DNA of 64,000 nucleotides from Paenibacillus gyeongsangnamensis (GTDB lineage: Bacteria; Bacillota; Bacilli; Paenibacillales; NBRC-103111). The notes beneath the pieces were generated by a model. The model worked only from the letters and a program-made list of their open reading frames with translations. It did no database searches and was not told the DNA's origin. Positions within the stretch are counted from its first letter, which is position 1. The number at the start of each line of letters is the position of its first letter. This document shows, piece after piece, positions 49,202 to 57,884 of this stretch. The DNA is taken from NCBI RefSeq assembly GCF_027533625.1, contig NZ_JAQAGZ010000008.1, positions 224,009 to 288,008 of the forward strand, written 5' to 3'. A program made the position numbers and the translations under genes.

Positions 49202-49234
49202 CTAAATTTAGATTAAATATATCTTTTATGTCAA
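49202..49234 (-). promoter_or_regulatory. Promoter of the GntR/LacI regulator with overlapping palindrome
   Basis: On the minus strand TTGACA (49234-49229) is followed after 17 bases by CTAAAT or TAAATT. A perfect palindrome CTAAATTTAG (49202-49211) covers the -10, next to TTAACTAC. A similar TTAACTACATTAG stretch lies near 49432, so these could be the regulator's binding sites. Confidence 0.4.
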
Positions 49235-49865
49235 GCTATAATGCATGCTGTTGATCGAGCTTTCAGGCAATTTTATAAGAATTTGATCGCTTTATAACGT
49301 TTCATTCAAATGATATATCATATATACTTAATCCGTTTGCGTCTCAGACTTAAATCGTTTAGCACCAGCCTATTTTCCACCTAACAAACCAACGGTCAAA
49401 ATGATATATATTTTATTTCAATTATGTTATTTAACTACATTAGTTACCCTGGAAGTCATGATTTCTTACGTACATTGTCGTCTTTTTAAAGTATTCACAC
49501 AAAATGGCTTGTGTTACAATCAATTCCAAGATGAAATGTACCGCTTAACCTTCCTACATCATTAGTTCTTCGCGCCGGATTCTTTGAATATAATATATCA
49601 AATATATTATTATGAACCGACTACCGATCGCCTTCCTATTTCCAGTATTAGTTACATTTTACGTAATGAATAGCCTCTCCTGCTCTCGGAACACCGCTTC
49701 TCGCATGCGCCTCCTGCCTCATTCATCGGAATTGCCTTCACCTTAGATCAGCATCACCGGATGGTTTGCAAACGCATACAAACGTATTTTAAATCCAGCC
49801 TGTCAACAGGCTGATTTATTATAAACCTTTGCCACTATCCTAACCTACCTAAGGGGGAATCTTGC
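49235..49865. other. AT-rich regulatory region of the sugar ABC operon
   Basis: This 630-base gap has no gene. It contains TGATATATCA-type palindromes, an ACACAA/TTGTGT inverted repeat at 49497-49514 directly before TACAAT (49515-49520), and AGCCTGTCAACAGGCT near 49796. It is clearly richer in A and T than the flanking genes. The promoter of the ABC operon is probably here, but several candidates compete. Confidence 0.4.
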
Positions 49866-51191
49866 ATGAGACGATTGAAAACCTTATCGTACTCGACTCT
49901 CGCATCCGTTATGGCCATGACCGTGCTTGCAACCGCTTGCTCATCCACTCCGACCTCGGGAGGAACCTCATCTCCCTCCGCCTCCGGAGACGGCGCGAAG
50001 AGCGGGCAAACGACCGTCACCTTCTGGCACGGCCTGACCGGTCAAATCGATCTCGACAACATGAATAGAGTCGTGAAAGCGTTCGAGGACAAAAATCCGG
50101 ACATCAAGATCAAGCTCGTGTACACGGAATCAAACGAAGGCGCCGACCAGAAGCTGCTTACCGCTGTCGCCGGCGGGAACCCGCCCGACATCGCTTATTT
50201 CGACCGGTTCAAGGTCGGATCCTGGGCGGCTCAAGGTTCTTTGACGGATTTGACAGGCAAGGCCGCAGCAGCAGGCATCAAGAAGGAACTGTACTATCCG
50301 TTTGCTTGGGATGAATCCAGCTATAAGGGCAAGCTGTACGCGATCCCGCTCGGTACCGACTCCCGTCTCTTGTTCTACAACAAGGACCATTTCAAGGAAG
50401 TCGGCCTCGATCCGGAGAAGCCGCCGAAGACGATCGCCGAGCTGCAGGCGGCGGCCGAGAAGCTGACGATCAAGGAAGGCAAGCGTTTCAAGCGGATCGG
50501 CTTCATCCCTTGGTATTCCCAAGGCTGGCTGTACAGCTGGGGTTGGGCGTACGGCGGCGAGTTCCAGGATGCATCCGGCAAAATTACGGCCAACGATCCT
50601 AAGATCGTGGACGCGCTGCAGTGGATGACCGATTTTGCCAAAAAGTACAACGTCGAGGATATCGCCGGATTTACAAGCGCCGCCGGCACGGACGAGATGA
50701 ACCCGTTCCTCACCGGCCAAATCAGCATGAAGATCGACGGCAACTGGTCCGTCGCCAGCATCAAGAAATTCAAGCCGAACTTGAATTACGGGGTCGCCCC
50801 CATCCCGACGCCGACGGGCACGAATTTCACGACTTGGTCCGGCGGCATGTCGCTCATTATTCCGAAGGGCGCCAAGAACGTCGATCAAGCCTGGAAGTTC
50901 CTTGAGTTTATGGGCAAAGAAGAAGGCCAGTACCTGCTGAATTCGAACTCCGGCATGTCGGTCATCGATTCCGTCAACGCGAAATTCGGATATAAAGACG
51001 ACCCGATTATGAAAGAATTCGTGAAAATTCTTCCTAACTCCCACAACCGACCCGTTATCCCGGAAGGACAGCTGCTCTGGAACGAGCTCGCGACCGCAAC
51101 GGAGAATGCCACGCGCGGCAACGGCACGCCGAAGGAAAACCTGGATAAAGTCACCAATACCGTCAACAAGGCGCTTGAAAAATACAAATAA
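49866..51191 (+). CDS. Sugar ABC transporter substrate-binding lipoprotein
   Basis: The signal peptide ends in a lipobox (VLATACSS), so the protein is a membrane-anchored lipoprotein with mature Cys near residue 25, followed by a Ser/Gly/Thr linker. The rest is a cluster-D type binding fold, with TVTFWHGLTGQ at the start and GQISMKIDGNWSVASI and FTTWSGGMSLIIPKGAKN later, typical of CUT1 sugar transporters. AAGGGGG lies eight bases before the ATG. It is the first gene of the operon with two permeases. No ATPase gene is present, so it probably shares an MsmK-type ATPase. Confidence 0.92.
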   Translation: MRRLKTLSYSTLASVMAMTVLATACSSTPTSGGTSSPSASGDGAKSGQTTVTFWHGLTGQIDLDNMNRVVKAFEDKNPDIKIKLVYTESNEGADQKLLTAVAGGNPPDIAYFDRFKVGSWAAQGSLTDLTGKAAAAGIKKELYYPFAWDESSYKGKLYAIPLGTDSRLLFYNKDHFKEVGLDPEKPPKTIAELQAAAEKLTIKEGKRFKRIGFIPWYSQGWLYSWGWAYGGEFQDASGKITANDPKIVDALQWMTDFAKKYNVEDIAGFTSAAGTDEMNPFLTGQISMKIDGNWSVASIKKFKPNLNYGVAPIPTPTGTNFTTWSGGMSLIIPKGAKNVDQAWKFLEFMGKEEGQYLLNSNSGMSVIDSVNAKFGYKDDPIMKEFVKILPNSHNRPVIPEGQLLWNELATATENATRGNGTPKENLDKVTNTVNKALEKYK

Positions 51192-51262
51192 TCGGCACGC
51201 AGGCGGGGAGAGACGCTCTCTCCTTGCCTTTTTACATTCCAAGTTCGGAAGGCGGGACTCAA

Positions 51263-52201
51263 ATGATGAAAACAGCCGATTCGGTTCAAATTAAAGAAAC
51301 GGCAGCGGCGAAGAAGCGCCGGGAATTTCACCGTACGAACGTGACCGGATGGCTGTTCGCCTCCCCGTGGGTTCTGGGGCTGCTGCTCTTCTATGCGGTG
51401 CCGATGTTCGCTTCGGTTTACTTCAGCTTCACGACCTACAGCATCCTGCAGCCCGGCCAATTCGTCGGGATGCAAAATTACAAGGATCTGTTCCTCGATC
51501 CGCTGTTCTGGAAATCAATTTACAACACGGTCTATTTCGCGGTGTTCTTCGTCCCGCTCAGCATTTTCTTCGGGGTCGCTCTGGCGATGATGCTGAATAT
51601 GAGGGTCAAAGGCATGGCGGTGTACCGGACGATCTTCTTCCTGCCGACGCTCGTGCCGCAGGTGGCGCTCGCCGTGCTGTGGATGTGGCTGCTCCACCCG
51701 AACTTCGGTCTCATTAACGGCATTCTGGCGAACTTCGGGATCGATGGCCCCCCTTGGCTCGGAAGCGAATCATGGTCCAAGCCGTCGCTTATTCTGATGT
51801 CGCTGTGGGGCATCGGACATGCCGTCGTCATTTATTTGGCCGGCCTCGGCGATATTCCGGACGAATACTATGAAGCGGCCGAGATCGACGGCGCGAACTG
51901 GTTTCAAAAGACGAGAACGGTGACAATCCCGCTGCTGACGCCCGTTATCTTTTACAATCTGGTCATGGGGACGATCGGCGCCTTCCAGCAGTTTACCCTC
52001 CCCTATACGATGACCAAAGGCCAGGGGAGCCCGGCGAACTCCATGACCTTCTACGTCATGTATTTGTATGAGAACGGCTTCCGCTATTTCAAGATGGGCT
52101 ACGCTTCCGCCATGGCCTGGATCCTGTTCGTCATCGTCATGTCGCTGACGGCCGTCATCTTCGTCACATCCAAGCGCTGGGTTCACTACCAAGGCAAATA
52201 A
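51263..52201 (+). CDS. Sugar ABC transporter permease (MalF/UgpA type)
   Basis: This 312-residue CUT1 permease has six hydrophobic helices and the ATPase-contact EAA loop YEAAEIDGANWFQKTRTVTIP. A basic, hydrophilic N-terminal segment precedes the first helix (GWLFASPWVLGLLLFYAVP). ATG 51263 is chosen because GGCGGG lies six to ten bases upstream and the upstream residues are unlike the family. It is followed by the second permease 13 bases later. Confidence 0.92.
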   Translation: MMKTADSVQIKETAAAKKRREFHRTNVTGWLFASPWVLGLLLFYAVPMFASVYFSFTTYSILQPGQFVGMQNYKDLFLDPLFWKSIYNTVYFAVFFVPLSIFFGVALAMMLNMRVKGMAVYRTIFFLPTLVPQVALAVLWMWLLHPNFGLINGILANFGIDGPPWLGSESWSKPSLILMSLWGIGHAVVIYLAGLGDIPDEYYEAAEIDGANWFQKTRTVTIPLLTPVIFYNLVMGTIGAFQQFTLPYTMTKGQGSPANSMTFYVMYLYENGFRYFKMGYASAMAWILFVIVMSLTAVIFVTSKRWVHYQGK

Positions 52202-52214
52202 AGGAGGGAGTCCC

Positions 52215-53051
52215 ATGAATCCGTTAACAGTCAAAAGAACCGGCCGCATTCTGGCCCATATCGGCCTGATCGCCGCATCGGCTTTCTTCATTATTCCGTT
52301 CATCTGGCTCGTTTCCACATCGCTCAAGCCGCTCACCCAAATCTTTACGTTCCCGCCGGAGTGGATTCCAAGGCCGTTTCAGTGGAGCAACTATGCCAGG
52401 GCGGTGGAGTATATCCCGTTCTGGGCTTATTTGAAAAATACGGCCGTCATTACGATCATCAGCACGATCGGTGTAGTCGTTTCCTGCCCGCTCGTCGCCT
52501 ACAGCTTCGCCAAGCTGGAATGGCGCGGACGCAGTACGCTCTTCTATGTGACATTGGCGGTTATGATGATTCCAGGCCAGGTGACGATGATTCCGCTGTT
52601 TCTCCTATTTAACAAGTTCGGCTGGGTCGGCACTCCCCTTCCGCTGATCGTTCCGCATTTTTTCGGCGTGCCGTTCTATATCTTCCTGCTGCGGCAGTTT
52701 TATCTCGGGCTGCCCGATGCGCTCCGCGAGGCCGCCCGTCTGGACGGGGCCAGTGAGTTCCGCATTTACCTGCAGATCATGATGCCCTTGGCCAAATCGG
52801 CCGTGCTGGCCGTCGCGCTGTTCCAATTCATGGGCAGCTGGACGGATTTCATCGGACCGCTCCTGTATCTCACCAATGAGACCTCCTATACCGTCTCGCT
52901 CGGGCTGCAGCAGTTCCAGAGCCAGAAAGGCACGGAATGGGGCCTGCTGATGGCGGTGTCCACCCTTATGACGCTTCCCGTGATCGTGTTGTTCTTTTTC
53001 CTGCAGAAAACGTTCATTAACGGCATCACGTTCTCTGGCATTAAGGGTTAA
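52215..53051 (+). CDS. Sugar ABC transporter permease (MalG/UgpE type)
   Basis: The 278-residue second permease has six helices and the EAA loop LREAARLDGASEFRIYLQIMMP. SLKPLTQIF after the first helix and TFINGITFSGIKG at the C-terminus are standard for the MalG branch. AAGGAGGG lies seven bases before the ATG. A large hairpin terminator follows, closing the three-gene operon. Confidence 0.93.
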   Translation: MNPLTVKRTGRILAHIGLIAASAFFIIPFIWLVSTSLKPLTQIFTFPPEWIPRPFQWSNYARAVEYIPFWAYLKNTAVITIISTIGVVVSCPLVAYSFAKLEWRGRSTLFYVTLAVMMIPGQVTMIPLFLLFNKFGWVGTPLPLIVPHFFGVPFYIFLLRQFYLGLPDALREAARLDGASEFRIYLQIMMPLAKSAVLAVALFQFMGSWTDFIGPLLYLTNETSYTVSLGLQQFQSQKGTEWGLLMAVSTLMTLPVIVLFFFLQKTFINGITFSGIKG

Positions 53052-53054
53052 CGC

Positions 53055-53134
53055 AAAAAAGCAAGCACGCGGGCAGAACGGATCTCCGGCATCCCGGCAT
53101 GAGCCGGGTCCGGCCTGTTCTACCCGCGTGCTTG
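53055..53134. terminator. Bidirectional terminator between the ABC operon and the ba3 oxidase operon
   Basis: GCAAGCACGCGGGCAGAAC pairs with GTTCTACCCGCGTGCTTG (one mismatch) around a second CCGGCAT/ATGAGCCGG hairpin. On the minus strand CTTTTTTGCG follows directly. Confidence 0.85.
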
Positions 53135-53142
53135 TTAACTGT

Positions 53143-54792
53143 TTACCAGGTTACGTAGCCCTTCGACCCGATGCCGGGATGCATGAGCAAATCCGCCACC
53201 GGCATCGTGTAGGCAATGAGGATCAGTACGGCCAGCACCCCGACCCACACGCCCCAACGCTCAAAGATCGCCGGCGGCTTGGCAGCCGCTTCGCTAAGCT
53301 CCGACATCGGATACTCCGTGAAGCCCTTCGGAGCGCGAAGGAGCAGAACGAGGTTGACGATCATGAGGATGACGCCGGCAAACAGGATCGTGCCGCCGAT
53401 CGCCATCGCGACATGGTACGGCATCCAGAGCACCGCGTCGGGATGATCCTGATACGTCGTGAAAGCAGTGCGCCTAGGCGAACCGAGCAGGCCGACCGTA
53501 TGCATCGCGCCCGACATGAAGAACATGCCGACGAGCCAGGTGAGCGTCTGGACGATACCGAGCTTGTGCATGCGCGGCGTCAGCTGCCGTCCCGTCATGG
53601 ACGGAATGAGCCAGTAGGTGACGCCGAAGAAGGTCAGCGCCACGCTGGTAGCGACCGTCAAGTGAAAGTGTCCTGTCACCCAGAGCGTATTATGCACGAG
53701 CGCATTCATTTCGTTGCTCGCATTAATGATGCCCCCGGCTCCGGCCGGGATGAAGATCAGCATCCCCATGAACGGAGCGAAGAAGCGGACGTCGCGCCAA
53801 GGCAGCTTCTTCAGCCAGCCGAACAGCCCTTTCGCGCCGACCGAGCGGCCATGGGACTCGAAGGTGGCAAAGAGCGAGAAGGCGGTCATGAGGGAAGGAA
53901 TGACGACCATGAAGGTCAGGATGACCTGAATGTATTTCCAGAAGCTTGAGATGCCCGGCTCCATCAATTGATGATGCAGACCGACCGGAATCGAGAACAG
54001 CAGGAACATGATGAACGCCAGCCGGGCCAAAGCGTCACTGAACATTTTGCCTCCGATGACCTTCGGTATGATGACGTACCAGCACATATAGGCCGGAAGC
54101 AGCCAGAAGTAGACGAGCGGATGGCCGAAATACCAGAACAGCGTGCGGCTCAGCATCACGTTAACCGTATCCGTCCAGCCGAGCGACCAAGGGATGAGCT
54201 GAAACAGCACCTCAATGGCTACGCCAAGCGTTGCAATAATCCACATGAGCATCGTCACGACCGCCATGAACGAGAAGATCGGCGTCGTTTGACCGGCGTG
54301 CGTCCTTTTCCAATAACGGAAATTGATGAAGATGCCGAAGCCGCTCATCCAGCTGCCTACGACCACCAGCGTAAGCGCGATGTAGAATGAAGGAGATGCC
54401 TTCAGCGGAGCGTAGAAGGTATAAAGAACCGTGGCTTTATTCAGCAAAATTTGCACGGTCGCTATTAGCACGCCTGCCGTCATCAGGCCGTACCCGAGCC
54501 AGCCGAGACGCCGGGTGACCGGAAGCAGCTCACCTCCCAGCGTCCGTGCGACGCCGGAAAACAGAAACCCGATAATGAAATAAGTCGTAAACACCAGCGC
54601 CATCAATATCCCGTGGGCCGTCAGCAGCTGATAATAGCCGATCCCCATCGGCAGCGTCAATTGCCCTCCGCGGACAAGGCCCTGCAGCAGGCCGGCCACA
54701 CCGCCGAGCAGCAGCGCAAAGAAGGCGAACAAGATATGCGCGAGCACCAGAGCTGTGTCGCGGCGGTCAAAGCTTTTTACATCAATCCCCAT
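53143..54792 (-). CDS. cbaA: Cytochrome c oxidase subunit I, ba3 type (B family)
   Basis: This 549-residue haem-copper oxidase core has about 13 transmembrane helices. TAHGILMAL holds a low-spin haem ligand. WYFGHPLVYFW holds the CuB His and the cross-linked Tyr region, and LHHQLMEPG and VTGHFHLT hold the further CuB and haem ligands. Helix VI and the overall pattern fit the B-type (ba3) branch, with no D-channel motif. It reduces oxygen at high affinity. AAGGGGGTG precedes the ATG. It is the last gene of the cba operon. Confidence 0.95.
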   Translation of the reverse strand: MGIDVKSFDRRDTALVLAHILFAFFALLLGGVAGLLQGLVRGGQLTLPMGIGYYQLLTAHGILMALVFTTYFIIGFLFSGVARTLGGELLPVTRRLGWLGYGLMTAGVLIATVQILLNKATVLYTFYAPLKASPSFYIALTLVVVGSWMSGFGIFINFRYWKRTHAGQTTPIFSFMAVVTMLMWIIATLGVAIEVLFQLIPWSLGWTDTVNVMLSRTLFWYFGHPLVYFWLLPAYMCWYVIIPKVIGGKMFSDALARLAFIMFLLFSIPVGLHHQLMEPGISSFWKYIQVILTFMVVIPSLMTAFSLFATFESHGRSVGAKGLFGWLKKLPWRDVRFFAPFMGMLIFIPAGAGGIINASNEMNALVHNTLWVTGHFHLTVATSVALTFFGVTYWLIPSMTGRQLTPRMHKLGIVQTLTWLVGMFFMSGAMHTVGLLGSPRRTAFTTYQDHPDAVLWMPYHVAMAIGGTILFAGVILMIVNLVLLLRAPKGFTEYPMSELSEAAAKPPAIFERWGVWVGVLAVLILIAYTMPVADLLMHPGIGSKGYVTW

Positions 54793-54831
54793 GCTGGAAC
54801 ACCCCCTTGTTTAAATCGAGCCTGTCGGGTC

Positions 54832-55299
54832 TTAGCCTGTTACGGTTAATGTCGTGCCCATGTATTCATGCGCTCCGCCGCAATATTCGTTGCACAGAAT
54901 AAGGAAGTCGCCGGGCTTATCGAACTTATAAGTCAGGTGATTGACCTCGCCGGGCATGACCATCATGTTCACCGTTGTTCCGACGATCTCGAACCCGTGC
55001 ACGACATCCTTGCTCGTGATGTTGAAATGGACCGTCGCGCCCTTCGGAATTTCCAGCTTCTCCGGCGAATAGCCGAAGGCGAACGCGAGAAGATAAGCCT
55101 CGTATTCGTTCTCCCCGATCTTGCGCAGGCCCGGATGATTGAACGGCTCCGTCTGATCTACCGTCTCCGGATTGACCGTATGCCGGTGATCGCCCGGCGG
55201 GGTCATCCCCATCGCGAACGCACCCACACCGACGACGGCCAGGAACACGATCAGCATGGATATGCCGAAGATTAGCCACATTTTTTCCAAACGATGCAT
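54832..55299 (-). CDS. cbaB: Cytochrome c oxidase subunit II, ba3 type
   Basis: A single N-terminal helix (about residues 8-30) anchors a small extracellular CuA domain. The CuA ligands are visible: His101, and Cys136, Cys140, His144 and Met147 in CNEYCGGAHEYM. There is no fused cytochrome c domain. At 155 residues it is the compact form found in Thermus-type ba3 oxidases. ATG 55299 is chosen because GAGGAAGG is six bases upstream; ATG 55305 abuts it. It accepts electrons from a cytochrome c and passes them to subunit I. Confidence 0.94.
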   Translation of the reverse strand: MHRLEKMWLIFGISMLIVFLAVVGVGAFAMGMTPPGDHRHTVNPETVDQTEPFNHPGLRKIGENEYEAYLLAFAFGYSPEKLEIPKGATVHFNITSKDVVHGFEIVGTTVNMMVMPGEVNHLTYKFDKPGDFLILCNEYCGGAHEYMGTTLTVTG

Positions 55300-55349
55300 T
55301 TGCATCCTTCCTCAACTCCCCTTCATCTTCTTGCCTTGCGGCCGAGCCG

Positions 55350-55481
55350 TTAGGTCCGGTGCAGGAACAGTACGAATGCGCCGGCCCATGTCAGTACCAG
55401 AAATGCGCCCAGCAGCATGACCGAAACGAACGTCCCCTTGAGCGAATGCTCTTGTTCTTGTTCTTGGTCCGGTTTACTCAT
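55350..55481 (-). CDS. cbaD: Cytochrome c oxidase subunit IIa-like, 43 aa
   Basis: This short gene reads MSKPDQEQEQEHSLKGTFVS and then one transmembrane helix (VMLLGAFLVLTWAGAFVLFL), ending HRT. A single-helix peptide of this size next to ba3 subunits I and II is the hallmark of subunit IIa (CbaD). GGGGGAGGG lies seven bases before the ATG. It is the first gene of the operon, directly downstream of the Fnr/CRP-like promoter. Confidence 0.88.
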   Translation of the reverse strand: MSKPDQEQEQEHSLKGTFVSVMLLGAFLVLTWAGAFVLFLHRT

Positions 55482-55525
55482 CGGTCATCCCTCCCCCTTC
55501 AGCGGTTGTTTCGTCTTATGAGTTC

Positions 55526-55568
55526 ATTGTAGGGAAGTGCGTATGGGCCTACTATGATTTGAATCACA
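55526..55568 (-). promoter_or_regulatory. Promoter of the ba3 oxidase operon with Fnr/CRP-like site at -41.5
   Basis: On the minus strand TGTGATTCAAATCATA (55568-55553) matches the Bacillus Fnr/CRP half-sites TGTGA-N6-TCACA with one mismatch. TACAAT (55531-55526) is a good -10. The -35 (TAGTAG) is poor, as expected for an activated promoter. With a start near 55519 the site centres at -41.5, the class II activator position. Confidence 0.6.
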
Positions 55569-55664
55569 ACGATTCGGGAGACCGGTGAACATTTCATGGC
55601 GGCGAGGGTACACAAGAATAGGCGGTGAGGCGCTTTCTCGTCTGACCTTTTGTACTGCGTATCT

Positions 55665-55827
55665 AGAGACCGGAGGTTCACTATAGCCCAATGTGCCGCG
55701 TATCGGCCGAGTTTAGCGAACCCAAGTTCATTTGTAGTGAACCGCGGTTCGCTAAACGCCAGACTGAGGCCGGTATGTGCGCTGTAGTGAACTTTCGGAC
55801 CATTTGGAGGAACCCAGGTTCACTTGT
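55665..55827. repeat. 163-bp palindromic repeat unit, copy 1
   Basis: The unit begins CCGGAGGTTCACTATAG and has near-inverted ends (CTGTAGTGAACTTTCGG). Inside it GTTTAGCGAACC pairs perfectly with GGTTCGCTAAAC. The GTTCACT/AGTGAAC motif occurs several times. There is no reading frame. A further stray copy of the end motif lies at 4.32 kb. Confidence 0.85.
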
Positions 55828-55977
55828 AGAGACCGGAGGTTCACTATAGCCCCTTGTGTCGCGTATCGGCCGAGTTTAGCGAACCCCAGTTCATTTGTAG
55901 TGAACCGCGGTTCGCTTAACGCCAGACTGAGACAGGTATGTACACTGTAGTGAACTTCCGGACCATTCAAGGGATCA
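55828..55977. repeat. 163-bp palindromic repeat unit, copy 2 (slightly shorter)
   Basis: It repeats copy 1 in direct orientation with about 90 percent identity. The flanking 55500-55660 stretch shows no gene, only the oxidase promoter. Confidence 0.85.
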
Positions 55978-55994
55978 AACTGAGCAAACTTAGC

Positions 55995-56043
55995 GAAAAA
56001 AAGCCTCCAACTCCCGTTGTGAAGCACGGGAAATCGGAGGCTT
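55995..56043 (-). terminator. Terminator of the secreted GATase-like protein gene
   Basis: On the minus strand AGCCTCC and GGAGGCT flank TCCCGT/ACGGGA, and TTTTTTTC follows. Confidence 0.9.
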
Positions 56044-56061
56044 AGCCATTAAAATGGGATA

Positions 56062-57717
56062 CTAATTGATGACTTGGAAATTGTCTACATTCAGGCGGCT
56101 GCTCGCAGTTCCTGCAACGGAAACGCGGAAGCGCACAGCGCCGGTTGCGCCGACGTTGATCGTCTGCTGGGTGAGAGTTGAGGTCGCTGTCACGGCGCTG
56201 GTTACGTCCGTCCAAGTGGAGCCGCTGTCCGTCGACTTCTGCAGCTTCCACGTTGCCCCGGTATCGGAGCCGAAGTTGGCTACGGACAGAATGACTTGGG
56301 AAGCCCCCGTGACATTGAAATTCATAGTGATCGACCCTGCGGATTTAATCCTTGCGGACTGCGTGCCGTATTTCGCATCCGTCGACAAGTTGCCCAGCAG
56401 AGCGTTATCGAAGTACCAAGAGCCTGAGGAGAGCGTTACGTTGCCTGCCGCATAAGCCCCCTTCGTTCCAGTATCGAATGTTTCCGACAGAATGGTTGTT
56501 CCGACCGGAGGCGGCGGAGTTGTACCTGAACCATATCCATAGGAGCCGAGCTTGAATGTGGAAGGATCGTACCACTTGTAACCTGCTACCGGGGTCGACC
56601 AAGGCTCAGCCTTCGGCTCGGTTGAATTAGCAGGCGTTTCCATGCTAAGCAGAGCCGTCGGCTGGTCCAATTGAAGACCTGGGACACTGCTGAAGCTCGT
56701 ATAGCTTTCTTGGGCCGCAAGCCAGTTAACGAGGTTAACCATCAGCGTCGCATCATTCTGTTCCTGCCAGCCGGCATATGTAGTTTTCGTTGCTCCGGTG
56801 TCCTCGCGCTTATATTTGGGCGTGGCGTCTTCTACCGGCGAGGAGTCGCCGATGAACGCCGCCTTGCCCATGCTCTTCTTCGCGATGGCGACCATCGGGC
56901 CTTCCGCTACGCCGCCGCCGTTATATACGCCTTGGTCGACGGCGCTAGTCCACTTTGGCGGGTTGCTCGGTACGTAAACAATACCTTTAGCCTGGTTCGG
57001 ATCGCCGATGGCGAGCGTCGCTCCGGCATGCATGGCGAATGTAGATACGCCGCTTGTAATGTTGAACGATTGATTTGGAGCAACGATGTTGTTCGCCGTC
57101 ACATCCCCGATCGCATTGTATCGGAAACGAACGCCGAAGTTGCTCATCAGCCAGTCCGTACTCGTCACGCCTTGCATAGCGGCGGAGGATGCTTCTTCAG
57201 CGCTCATCCCCTTCGTTGGATTCTGGTAAGCTCCGCGGCGATAGCCGTTGAACACTTCGGCGCCGTCCCAACGATTTAGATTGCGGTCAGCGTTGTAGTG
57301 GTCTCCGATAAACAGAATGCTACCGCCGGCTTGCACATATTGAAGGATGGCATCTTGCTCCGTCGTTTTCAAGGGAATGTTCGGTTCAGCCATAACAAAT
57401 ACGCTCACTTGCTGAAGATCGCTTAGCGTGATCGGAGTCGATTGGCGAAGCTCCTTGACAAGGTAACCCTGGCCCGCCAGCGCGTTGCCGAAATCGGAGA
57501 ATGCACCGTCGATCACCCAATCCGCGGAACCGGCCGTTTCTTCGTGAGTGTTGTCGAACAAGATGGTCTTGCCATTAGGCGTTCCTACAGGGTTAATCAC
57601 CGGAGCCGGGTCGGCCGGGCCTTCCCCGTAAGCGCGGTCCATCGTCAGCAAGGAGCCTTGCAGGAGCAGCGCCCCGCTCATAACGCTTGCAAGCAGGATC
57701 TTTTTCCAAGATTTCAT
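56062..57717 (-). CDS. Secreted protein with GATase/DUF4350-like domain and C-terminal beta-sandwich
   Basis: A signal peptide covers about residues 1-31 (KSWKKILLASVMSGALLLQG to AYGE). Residues of about 45-340 resemble a DUF4350/GATase1-like domain (KTILFDNTHEETAGSADW, SILFIGDHYNADRN, AAFIGDSSPVED). A Pro/Gly linker leads to a C-terminal carbohydrate-binding-like beta-sandwich of about 150 residues (SETFDTGTKGAYAAG to RLNVDNFQVIN). Proteins of this layout in Paenibacillus are sometimes called DNA-binding or endonuclease, without proof. ATG 57717 has GAGGAGG six bases upstream. Confidence 0.72.
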   Translation of the reverse strand: MKSWKKILLASVMSGALLLQGSLLTMDRAYGEGPADPAPVINPVGTPNGKTILFDNTHEETAGSADWVIDGAFSDFGNALAGQGYLVKELRQSTPITLSDLQQVSVFVMAEPNIPLKTTEQDAILQYVQAGGSILFIGDHYNADRNLNRWDGAEVFNGYRRGAYQNPTKGMSAEEASSAAMQGVTSTDWLMSNFGVRFRYNAIGDVTANNIVAPNQSFNITSGVSTFAMHAGATLAIGDPNQAKGIVYVPSNPPKWTSAVDQGVYNGGGVAEGPMVAIAKKSMGKAAFIGDSSPVEDATPKYKREDTGATKTTYAGWQEQNDATLMVNLVNWLAAQESYTSFSSVPGLQLDQPTALLSMETPANSTEPKAEPWSTPVAGYKWYDPSTFKLGSYGYGSGTTPPPPVGTTILSETFDTGTKGAYAAGNVTLSSGSWYFDNALLGNLSTDAKYGTQSARIKSAGSITMNFNVTGASQVILSVANFGSDTGATWKLQKSTDSGSTWTDVTSAVTATSTLTQQTINVGATGAVRFRVSVAGTASSRLNVDNFQVIN

Positions 57718-57841
57718 AAATTGCCTCCTCAAAATGGGATAAGACGGCTTAATGAAGAGCTCGTCCAGATATAAGATTAACTTACATTTATTAACTCTAG
57801 TTCAATGGAATATAAAGGAATTATGGATTTTTGATGAATCA

Positions 57842-57871
57842 AATAAAACCGGGCCTTCCGGTTGAAGGCCC
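57842..57871 (-). terminator. Terminator of the symporter operon
   Basis: GGGCCTTC and GAAGGCCC flank a five-base loop and are followed on the minus strand by GGTTTTATTT. Confidence 0.85.
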
Positions 57872-57884
57872 GTCGCGTACAGTA

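Noticed and set aside
50130..51242. 370-codon open frame antisense to the sugar-binding lipoprotein
   Set aside because: It is a shadow of a clear lipoprotein gene in a complete ABC operon.
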